From Ruminococcaceae bacterium UBA1730 (GTDB lineage: Bacteria > Bacillota > Clostridia > Oscillospirales > Acutalibacteraceae), in NCBI GenBank assembly GCA_002315935.1, contig DCII01000065.1, positions 1 through 8,130 on the forward strand: a stretch of DNA of 8,130 bases, written 5' to 3'. The position numbers and the translations under genes are program-made. The notes beneath the pieces were generated by a model that made no database searches, had not been told where the DNA came from, and saw nothing but the letters and a program-made list of their open reading frames with translations. Shown piece by piece: positions 1 through 5,801 of this stretch (positions are counted from its first letter, which is position 1; each line of letters begins with the position of its first letter).

Positions 1-53
1 AAGGTTTTGTAACGCATTTCACGCCAAAACAGACCAAAAAGATGCGACGACGC

Positions 54-70
54 ATTTATTCAGCGTTTCC
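54..70 (-). repeat. Partial copy of a dispersed repeat (matches 5727-5743)
   Basis: Read on the minus strand this segment is GGAAACGCTGAATAAAT. It matches GGAAACGCTGATTAAAT at 5727-5743 with a single difference over 17 bases. The other copy is one arm of a long inverted repeat. Here only one arm is visible and no partner arm is found in bases 1-53, so any complete element would extend left of the window. Both copies lie outside genes, which fits a small palindromic or MITE-like repeat, but two copies are thin evidence. Confidence 0.4.
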
Positions 71-226
71 CTGGTCTTTTGTATTATATATGAAATGGAA
101 TATTAATGCAAGTTATTTTCACAAAATAGCACATTTTTGTATAAAATATCTATTCGGAAGTGCACAGCAAGAACCTGAAATGCTTTTTATTCCGGAACCT
201 TGTCTTGGATATGCAATAAAAAGCAA

Positions 227-255
227 TTGAAAAAATTGTCAGATGGTGGTATAAT
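227..255 (+). promoter_or_regulatory. Sigma-A type promoter of the LCAT-like hydrolase gene
   Basis: TTGAAA (227-232) and a perfect TATAAT (250-255) are separated by 17 bases, with TGG directly before the -10 giving an extended -10. Transcription would start near 262, leaving a leader of only about 26 bases before the ATG at 288. Bases 71-226 upstream show no other signal that I can support. Confidence 0.75.
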
Positions 256-287
256 CTAATTAATTTCTCGGAAAGCTCGGTGAAGAA

Positions 288-1913
288 ATGCCAAAATTTT
301 CAAAAAGAATAATATCGTTGGTGCTGTCAATAACAGTAGCTGTGATTTCCTGCATAAATGCAAGTGCAATTGATTCACGAATTGAAACGCCCATGCCGGT
401 TATCGTTATTTCGGGCGATTCAAACCCTATTGTTGACACCGAAGGTAACGTCTTATTCAGCACAAAAAAAATCGGTGAAATGGCTGAAAACATCTGCTCC
501 GAAGGAGAAACCGTGCTTGATGCCGTTTCGAGAATATTTGTAACTTTTCTGAAATATTACTATATTGGTTGTCTGACGGGAAACTTCAGGAAATACTATG
601 ATTATATTTATGAATCCGTTGAACCTATTTTCGGCGACTCACTTCTTGACTGCAACGGAGAACCCGTTAACGGCAGTTCAATAGACCGTTGGGCAAAGCA
701 GAGCGTTGAAGCTTCAAGACACTATAATTTCGGAAATTACTACACAAACCAATATCGCTTCTATTACGACTGGCGTCTTGACCCTCTCGAAACCGCAGAC
801 GAGCTGAATAGTTATATCAAAGATGTTAAGGCGGCAACGGGTTATGAACAGGTGAGCGTTATATGCCGATGCCTCGGTGCAAATGTCTTTTTCGCCTATG
901 TTACCAAATACGGACTGAACGATATAAAGGGTGTCGGCCTTGACGGAGTTGTTGTAAACGGAAGCGAAATTCTCAGCGAACCTATCAGCGGAAAATTCAA
1001 ATTCAATCTCGATGCCATCAACAGGCTTCTGATTGACCTTAATGCTGTCGGAATGATTAATGTTGATTCAACCGTTCCCGCCGCAGTTGACATGGCTTCA
1101 AAATCCGGTGCAATTGAAATTCTGAAATTCATCATAAAATTCCCGAATTACAATAGGATAGTCAAGGGCATAACCTCTTCTCTTTCGCTTTCAACATTCT
1201 TTACATGGCCGAATTACTGGGCAGGGGTCAAGGCAGAGGATTATCAGACCGCTCTTGAGTATGTTTTCGGTCCGAAGGGAAGCGAAAAAAGGAAACAATA
1301 TGCAGGACTTATCAGCAAGCTTGATGCCTATGATAAGCAGGTTCGTCAGAAAATCCCGGAGCTTATGAAGCTGATAAGCGAAAACACGAACCTCTGCATA
1401 ATTTCCAAATACGGAATGCAGTGTTCGCCGATTTCAGAATCGCTTGAGCTTGTCGGCGACCAGTTCATATCGGCAAAGCTTTCGTCATTCGGTGCAACAA
1501 CCGGCACAATCTATGAACCTCTTACGAATGATTATGTCAATGAAGCAATTGCACAAGGCAAAGGAAAGTATATTTCGCCCGATAAGCAGATTGATGCTTC
1601 AACCTGTATGTACCCCGACAAAACCTTTTTCATCAAGGGTTCAAGCCATTCAGACTGGACGGAGCCTGAAATGAGCCTTCTCTGCGAGGTTATCTGTGCA
1701 GACAGACAGCTGACGATTGACGACCTGCCGGAAAAGCATTTTATGGTTTACAGCTACGAAACCTCAACGGCTGAAGCAATGACAACCTCCAACTGCTACT
1801 GCGAAAACTGGGAAATCAGCTATGGCGAAAGAACGCACAGCCTCTTCGGTAAAATCTATGATTTCTTCAAATCTGCATCAACGCTCTTTAATCTGCTTTC
1901 GGAAAAACAATAA
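288..1913 (+). CDS. Secreted LCAT-like alpha/beta hydrolase with Cys at the nucleophile position
   Basis: 541 residues. Residues 1-27 form a signal peptide (basic PKFSKR, hydrophobic core, cleavage probably after ASA27), so the protein is likely exported. A beta-strand PVIVISGD (about 37-44), YDWRLDP (about 160-166) and the following helix resemble the lecithin:cholesterol acyltransferase (LCAT) family of alpha/beta hydrolases. The nucleophile elbow reads VICRCLGAN (191-199). Families of this fold normally have G/S-H-S-M/L-G-G, so Cys195 sits where Ser is expected. H454 (GSSHSDW) is the likely catalytic His and D436 (in IDASTC) a candidate acid. This could be a lipase, acyltransferase or thiol-nucleophile hydrolase, or inactive; the substrate cannot be read. 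The C-terminus, LFGKIYDFFKS (519-529) ending EKQ, resembles the tail of the surface protein at 5802-7511. The RBS is weak (GGTGA, 279-283), 4 bases from ATG, but the signal peptide and promoter spacing support this start. There is no clear terminator in 1914-1966. Confidence 0.8.
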   Translation: MPKFSKRIISLVLSITVAVISCINASAIDSRIETPMPVIVISGDSNPIVDTEGNVLFSTKKIGEMAENICSEGETVLDAVSRIFVTFLKYYYIGCLTGNFRKYYDYIYESVEPIFGDSLLDCNGEPVNGSSIDRWAKQSVEASRHYNFGNYYTNQYRFYYDWRLDPLETADELNSYIKDVKAATGYEQVSVICRCLGANVFFAYVTKYGLNDIKGVGLDGVVVNGSEILSEPISGKFKFNLDAINRLLIDLNAVGMINVDSTVPAAVDMASKSGAIEILKFIIKFPNYNRIVKGITSSLSLSTFFTWPNYWAGVKAEDYQTALEYVFGPKGSEKRKQYAGLISKLDAYDKQVRQKIPELMKLISENTNLCIISKYGMQCSPISESLELVGDQFISAKLSSFGATTGTIYEPLTNDYVNEAIAQGKGKYISPDKQIDASTCMYPDKTFFIKGSSHSDWTEPEMSLLCEVICADRQLTIDDLPEKHFMVYSYETSTAEAMTTSNCYCENWEISYGERTHSLFGKIYDFFKSASTLFNLLSEKQ

Positions 1914-1966
1914 AGTCAATTGCTAACTCCCGTAATTAACGCACATTAAGACAGAAAACATCATTT

Positions 1967-2680
1967 TTACAGATTGATTTCCATGCCGTCAAAGGCGAGG
2001 TCAAACGGCTTGTTGATAAGCGGCTTTGCCTCTTCAAATTCGGCGATTGAATGCTTAGGAGCAATATGATTGATAACAATGCGGTCTGTTTTCATTACAT
2101 TGAATTTTTCTGCAAGCTTCGGCAGGCAGTTATGAGCGGATTCGCAGATAATGAGATTTGTTTCGTCATCGTAAACAAATTCGGGCATATCCGAAATATC
2201 GCCCTTCATATCACCGGTGAAATAAACCTTTTTGCCCTCTGCCTCAACAAGAAATCCGAAGGTTGATGCTCCGTGAGCCGTTCTGAAGGCTGTGACCTTT
2301 ATATTTTCGTCCTCGAAAACAGTTCCCTCGGAATAGACCTTCATTTCAATCTCACTGCCTGAATCCATCGCATTGGCAAGCATCTGAATTGCAAGCTTTC
2401 CGGCAACTGTCGGAACGAATATTTCAGGTCTGACAAGCTTTTTTGCCCATGACATGAGGTCAACAAATTCAACAAGCCCCGATGAATGGTCTGCGTGCAT
2501 ATGGGTGATGAAAATCCCTTTAACATCCTCGCAGACATAGTCATTATGCAGAAGAGCCGAAAAGAGCGAAACACCCGCATCAATAACATAATGGCTTCCG
2601 TTTACCGTTATAACACTGCATGAGCAAAAACGGTCCTTTTCCGGTAATCCGTGGGAAGTTCCGATAAGCTTTATTTTCAT
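1967..2680 (-). CDS. RNase Z-like metallo-beta-lactamase-fold hydrolase
   Basis: 237 residues, no signal peptide, so cytoplasmic. Metal ligands of the metallo-beta-lactamase fold are in the expected order: THMHADH (H60, H62, D64, H65), H136 in TAHGASTFGF, D157 in FTGDMKGD and H205 in NHIAPKH. The His-plus-glycine pattern at 136-142 and the GD motif are typical of the RNase Z/ElaC and related phosphodiesterase branch. E180 and H183 (CESAHN) may also lie at the active site. I do not see a tRNase Z exosite arm, so a small-molecule or nucleotide phosphodiesterase role is as likely as tRNA processing. The start is supported by GGAGG (plus-strand 2689-2693) 8 bases upstream and by a promoter at 2712-2740. 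The gene faces the LCAT-like gene with 53 bases between stops and no convincing hairpin there. It is divergent from the antiporter gene and shares the 197-base intergenic region with it. Confidence 0.88.
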   Translation of the reverse strand: MKIKLIGTSHGLPEKDRFCSCSVITVNGSHYVIDAGVSLFSALLHNDYVCEDVKGIFITHMHADHSSGLVEFVDLMSWAKKLVRPEIFVPTVAGKLAIQMLANAMDSGSEIEMKVYSEGTVFEDENIKVTAFRTAHGASTFGFLVEAEGKKVYFTGDMKGDISDMPEFVYDDETNLIICESAHNCLPKLAEKFNVMKTDRIVINHIAPKHSIAEFEEAKPLINKPFDLAFDGMEINL

Positions 2681-2711
2681 TGAATTATCCTCCGAAATCT
2701 TTTGTGAAATA

Positions 2712-2740
2712 AAGATAACATAATTTTAAACAATTATCAA
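2712..2740 (-). promoter_or_regulatory. Promoter of the metallo-hydrolase gene
   Basis: On the minus strand, TTGATA (plus 2735-2740) is followed after 17 bases by TATCTT (plus 2712-2717), with TGT directly before it as an extended -10. The predicted start is near 2705, giving a leader of about 25 bases that contains the GGAGG ribosome binding site. Confidence 0.6.
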
Positions 2741-2790
2741 TGCCTGTTTTTCCGTTATTTTGGAACAATCTGAAGAAAATCCGATATAGC

Positions 2791-2819
2791 TTGACAAATA
2801 TATTTGATGGTGATAGAGT
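2791..2819 (+). promoter_or_regulatory. Promoter of the NhaC-family antiporter gene
   Basis: A perfect TTGACA (2791-2796), a 17-base spacer and TAGAGT (2814-2819) preceded by TGA as an extended -10. Transcription would start near 2826, inside or just before the palindrome at 2829-2850. It lies back-to-back with the metallo-hydrolase promoter, whose -35 ends 50 bases to the left. Confidence 0.7.
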
Positions 2820-2828
2820 AACAATATT

Positions 2829-2850
2829 GTGATACATTCCGATGTATCAC
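2829..2850. promoter_or_regulatory. Operator-like palindrome / leader hairpin before the antiporter gene
   Basis: GTGATACAT (2829-2837) and ATGTATCAC (2842-2850) form a perfect 9-bp inverted repeat around TCCG. An outer pair GTAAC (2818-2822) / GTTAC (2854-2858) extends the dyad, and a second small palindrome, ACAATATTGT (2821-2830), overlaps its left edge. TTTTT (2859-2863) follows, then AGGAGG (2864-2869). Its position over the transcription start suits a repressor operator. In RNA it would make a hairpin filling almost the whole leader next to the RBS, with a terminator-like T run. The outer left arm overlaps the -10 and would not be transcribed, which favours a DNA-binding role. I cannot name the regulator. 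Confidence 0.6.
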
Positions 2851-2877
2851 GGCGTTACTTTTTAGGAGGTTCACAGA

Positions 2878-4458
2878 ATGAGCTCAAAGAAAATTCTTCC
2901 CAAGATTCTGATTGCCGCTTTCGTTGTTGCATTCGCAATAGTATGCTTCCTGAACGGCTCAATCACAACTCCCGTCGGCACTCTCTGGTCGCTCTTCCCG
3001 CCGGTTGTTGCAATCGGTCTTGCTCTTATCACCAAGGAGGCTTATTCCTCGCTTTTCATCGGTGTTGTTGTAGGCGGTCTTCTTTCCGCAGGCTTCAAGG
3101 GTCTCGGAACTGTTGACACCATTATCAATGACGGTTTCATTTCGGCAGTATCCGGTCAGGCAGGTATTTTCACATTCCTTGTTATTCTCGGCATCATGGT
3201 TGCCCTTATCAACAAAACAGGTGCTTCTGCCGCTTTCGGCTCATGGGCTTCAAAGCACGTCAAAACAAAGGTCGGAGCAGCTCTTGCAACCTTTGCCTTC
3301 GGCGTTCTCATCTTCATTGATGACTATTTCAATTGTCTCACAGTCGGTGCTGTTATGAGACCGGTTACGGATAAAAACAAAATTTCAAGAGCAAAGCTTG
3401 CATACCTCATTGATGCAACTGCCGCTCCTGTTTGCATGATTGCTCCTATTTCTTCATGGGCTGCCGCAGTTTCGGGTTACGCTCCCGAGGGCACAAGCGG
3501 AATCAAGCTTTTCATTGAAGCTATTCCCTATAACTTCTATTCGCTTCTTACATTCGTTTTCATCATTGCACTTACTCTTCTCAAGTTTGATTACGGTCCG
3601 ATGAAGCTTCACGAGGAAAACGCTCTCAAGGGCGACCTTTTCACCTTCGGCACAAAGCAGGGAGATGACGAAGCTCCATCAACATCAAAGGGCAAAGTTA
3701 TTGACCTTATTGCTCCGATTGTTGTTCTCATTGCAATCTGCATTTTTGCTCTCGTTTATAACGGCGGTATTCTTTCGGGCGAAACATTCATCAACGCTTT
3801 CTCAAACACCGATGCAACAGTCGGCCTTCCCTGGGGCGGAATGATAGCTCTTGTTATCGCCATTGTTTATTTCCTTGCAAGAAAGCTTCTCACCGCAAGA
3901 GAAGCAATGGAATGCATTCCACAGGGCTTTATGGCAATGGTTCCGGCAATTCTCATTCTCACAATGGCAACATCGCTTAAAAACATGACAGGTCTTCTTG
4001 ATTCAAGCACATTCGTAAAGACTGCTCTTGCAAATGCTTCGGGACTCGATAGATTCCTGCCTGCAATCATCTTCCTCGTTGCCTGTGCAATTTCATTTGC
4101 AACCGGCACAAGCTGGGGAACATTCGGAATTCTCATTCCCATCGTTACAAACATCTTCCCTGTCGGCAGTATAACAGGCGTTATCGCAATGTCTGCCTGC
4201 CTTGCAGGTTCGGTCTGCGGCGACCACTGCTCACCCATTTCGGACACAACAATCATGTCCTCCGCCGGTGCACAGTGCCAGCATATCAACCATGTTTCAA
4301 CTCAGCTTCCCTATTCGCTGACCGTTGCGGCAATTTCATTCGCAGTGTATATATTAACAGCGTTTGTTACCGAGGCTTTTATCGTTCTTCCCATAGGAAT
4401 TGCTCTTACAGTCGGAACGCTTATCGTTCTCAAGCAGGTCACCAAAAAGAACATATAA
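2878..4458 (+). CDS. NhaC-family Na+/H+ antiporter-type membrane transporter
   Basis: 526 residues with about 11-12 hydrophobic segments spread over the length and a short basic N-terminus before the first segment. It belongs to the NhaC superfamily of ion-coupled transporters. Signature motifs are LITKEAYSSLFIG, FIDDYFNCLTVG (146-157, with D148 and D149 in a membrane-embedded loop), the following PVTDKNKISRAKLAYLIDAT, and GDHCSPISDTT (448-458). The family includes Na+/H+ antiporters and relatives exchanging organic acids or amino acids, such as malate-lactate antiporters, so the substrate is not certain. A hydrophilic loop near 248-275 contains GTKQGDDEAPSTSKG. AGGAGG lies 8 bases before ATG, a strong RBS that fixes the start. 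The gene has its own promoter, an operator-like palindrome and a strong terminator, so it is monocistronic. Tight control of a Na+/H+ or metabolite exchanger by ion stress or metabolite level would fit but is inferred. Confidence 0.9.
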   Translation: MSSKKILPKILIAAFVVAFAIVCFLNGSITTPVGTLWSLFPPVVAIGLALITKEAYSSLFIGVVVGGLLSAGFKGLGTVDTIINDGFISAVSGQAGIFTFLVILGIMVALINKTGASAAFGSWASKHVKTKVGAALATFAFGVLIFIDDYFNCLTVGAVMRPVTDKNKISRAKLAYLIDATAAPVCMIAPISSWAAAVSGYAPEGTSGIKLFIEAIPYNFYSLLTFVFIIALTLLKFDYGPMKLHEENALKGDLFTFGTKQGDDEAPSTSKGKVIDLIAPIVVLIAICIFALVYNGGILSGETFINAFSNTDATVGLPWGGMIALVIAIVYFLARKLLTAREAMECIPQGFMAMVPAILILTMATSLKNMTGLLDSSTFVKTALANASGLDRFLPAIIFLVACAISFATGTSWGTFGILIPIVTNIFPVGSITGVIAMSACLAGSVCGDHCSPISDTTIMSSAGAQCQHINHVSTQLPYSLTVAAISFAVYILTAFVTEAFIVLPIGIALTVGTLIVLKQVTKKNI

Positions 4459-4476
4459 GCATAGTCGTCTTCAGAG

Positions 4477-4503
4477 GCACGGGAGAAATTCCGTGCTTTT
4501 TTT
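4477..4503 (+). terminator. Rho-independent terminator after the antiporter gene
   Basis: GCACGGGA (4477-4484) pairs with TTCCGTGC (4489-4496), eight pairs including one G-T, around a GAAA loop. Seven T follow at 4497-4503. It starts 18 bases after the antiporter stop codon. Confidence 0.9.
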
Positions 4504-4529
4504 ATTTGGTCTTTACGGAAAGTTTTTGT

Positions 4530-4558
4530 TTGACCTATCAAAATATTTCTGATATACT
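4530..4558 (+). promoter_or_regulatory. Promoter of the sialidase-like gene
   Basis: TTGACC (4530-4535), a 17-base spacer and TATACT (4553-4558) with TGA directly before it as an extended -10. It lies 26 bases after the preceding T run, so the sialidase-like gene is transcribed independently. The predicted start is near 4565, leaving a leader of about 23 bases. Confidence 0.75.
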
Positions 4559-4587
4559 TAAGAAAAATGTGTTAAAGGGGAATGAAA

Positions 4588-5640
4588 ATGAAAATTGAAT
4601 TAATCGGCAAACCCGAAATCATAATGCAAAATCCCGACAGCTTTCATAAATATTTTGCCTGGCCGAGCATCGCAAGGCTGAAGGACGGAAGAATTGCCGT
4701 TACCTCTTCGGGCTATCGGATTGAACACGTCTGCCCGTTCGGAAAAGCGTGCATTGCATTCAGCTCCGATAACGGAAAAACCTACACCATGCCCACTCCG
4801 GTAATTGATACCGTTCTTGATGACAGAGATGCGGGTATAGTTCCGTTCGGAAAGAGCGGAGCAATCGTTACCTCGTTCAACAACACCGTTGAATTTCAGA
4901 AGGGTGTTGAACCGGACAATTCTTACAGAATGGGCTATCTTGAAAAAATCACTCCTGAGCAGGAAAAGAATGCTCTCGGAGCAGAATTCAGAATAAGCTT
5001 TGATAACTGCACAACCTTCGGAAAAATTTATAAATCCCCCATCACATCTCCCCACGGACCTGCCGAGCTTTCAGACGGCACCATTCTCTGGGTCGGCAGA
5101 GTTTTCAGCGATAACGACACATTCACAGAGGGCAAAATCGGCGTTCTCTGCTATAGAGTAAATCCCGAAGACGGCTCAATGGAATTAATCGGAAGCATTC
5201 ACTGCGAAGAATCCCTTCATCTTTGCGAGCCGCATATGATTGAAGCCGGCGATAAGCTTATCTGCCATTTAAGGTCGGACAGCCAATTCACAACCTATCA
5301 GAGCGAATCATACGACAAGGGCAAAACATGGACCGAGCCTCACAGACTTCTGCCCGACAAAGGCGGTGCACCTGCTCACCTTCTTAAAACCGATTCGGGA
5401 ATGCTTGTTTCGGTTTACGGCTACAGAGAATTCCCTTATGGAATAAAGGCAATGTTCAGCACCGACAACGGCGAAACATGGGATGTTGACCATATCCTTT
5501 ATGAGAATGAAATCACGGATGACATTGGTTATCCTGCAACAATTCAGCTTGAGGATTCAAGCTTCATAACGGTTTTCTATGCCCATCCAGAAAAGAATTC
5601 ACCGGCGGTCATTCTTCAGCAGAGATGGAAGCTTGTATAA
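4588..5640 (+). CDS. Cytoplasmic Asp-box (BNR) sialidase-like protein
   Basis: 350 residues from the ATG at 4588. An in-frame ATG at 4582 is only 1 base from the AAAGGGG ribosome binding site (4574-4580), whereas 4588 is 7 bases away and is preferred. Four Asp-box motifs (SxDxGxTW type) mark a six-bladed beta-propeller of the sialidase superfamily: SSDNGKTY (59-66), the degenerate SFDNCTTF (137-144), SYDKGKTW (241-248) and STDNGETW (291-298). The Arg in CHLRSDSQ, about 15 residues before the third box, and the one in GYREFPYGI before the fourth stand where catalytic arginines of sialidases occur. GYPATIQLEDSS near the C-terminus is also family-like. There is no signal peptide or carbohydrate-binding domain, so it should act inside the cell on imported sugars or be a non-sialidase relative. 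No sialic acid transport or catabolic genes are nearby. No clear terminator follows. Confidence 0.8.
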   Translation: MKIELIGKPEIIMQNPDSFHKYFAWPSIARLKDGRIAVTSSGYRIEHVCPFGKACIAFSSDNGKTYTMPTPVIDTVLDDRDAGIVPFGKSGAIVTSFNNTVEFQKGVEPDNSYRMGYLEKITPEQEKNALGAEFRISFDNCTTFGKIYKSPITSPHGPAELSDGTILWVGRVFSDNDTFTEGKIGVLCYRVNPEDGSMELIGSIHCEESLHLCEPHMIEAGDKLICHLRSDSQFTTYQSESYDKGKTWTEPHRLLPDKGGAPAHLLKTDSGMLVSVYGYREFPYGIKAMFSTDNGETWDVDHILYENEITDDIGYPATIQLEDSSFITVFYAHPEKNSPAVILQQRWKLV

Positions 5641-5694
5641 CAAAGCGTTAAGTCATACAAAAACGGTAAAATGTAATAAATTTTCTTTTTTATG

Positions 5695-5723
5695 GTGACA
5701 AGTCAGAAATAATTAAGTATAAT
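5695..5723 (+). promoter_or_regulatory. Promoter of the surface-protein gene
   Basis: GTGACA (5695-5700) and a perfect TATAAT (5718-5723) are 17 bases apart. The -10 overlaps the left end of the inverted repeat at 5721-5775, and the predicted start near 5730 lies inside its left arm, so the leader begins within the repeat. Confidence 0.65.
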
Positions 5724-5775
5724 TAAGGAAACGCTGATTAAATCAGCAAGCAAGATTTTCAGCGTTTTCTTAATT
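5721..5775. repeat. Long inverted repeat with a competing inner hairpin; MITE-like candidate
   Basis: The left arm 5721-5737 pairs with the right arm 5759-5775 over 17 positions, one of them G-T; the core is AAACGCTGA with TCAGCGTTT. Inside, ATCAGC (5742-5747) can pair instead with GCTGAT (5733-5738) across TAA, so the left arm has two mutually exclusive partners. TTAA flanks the core at 5723-5726 and 5770-5773, which could be a target duplication or simply part of the stem. A 16-of-17 match to its left arm occurs in reverse at 54-70, suggesting a dispersed repeat. It forms most of the leader of the surface-protein gene. Confidence 0.55.
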
Positions 5776-5801
5776 CATTCCCGATAGAAAGGAAGAATTT
5801 T

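Noticed and set aside
42..230. 62-residue open frame upstream of the LCAT-like gene
   Set aside because: No ribosome binding site, no promoter, and it overlaps the dispersed repeat copy; residue composition is not protein-like.
1914..1966. Bidirectional terminator between the convergent genes
   Set aside because: No stem of useful length with a T run on either strand could be found.
2821..2877. Na+ or Li+ riboswitch before the antiporter gene
   Set aside because: The leader from the predicted start is about 52 bases and consists of one hairpin plus the RBS, too small and without the conserved multi-stem structure.
4600..5055. 151-residue open frame antisense to the sialidase-like gene
   Set aside because: It is a shadow of a gene with clear Asp-box motifs and has no RBS of its own. 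The antisense frame at 3867-4289 within the antiporter is rejected for the same reason.
5641..5694. Terminator after the sialidase-like gene
   Set aside because: There is a T-rich run at 5681-5691 but only a weak all-AT pairing before it.
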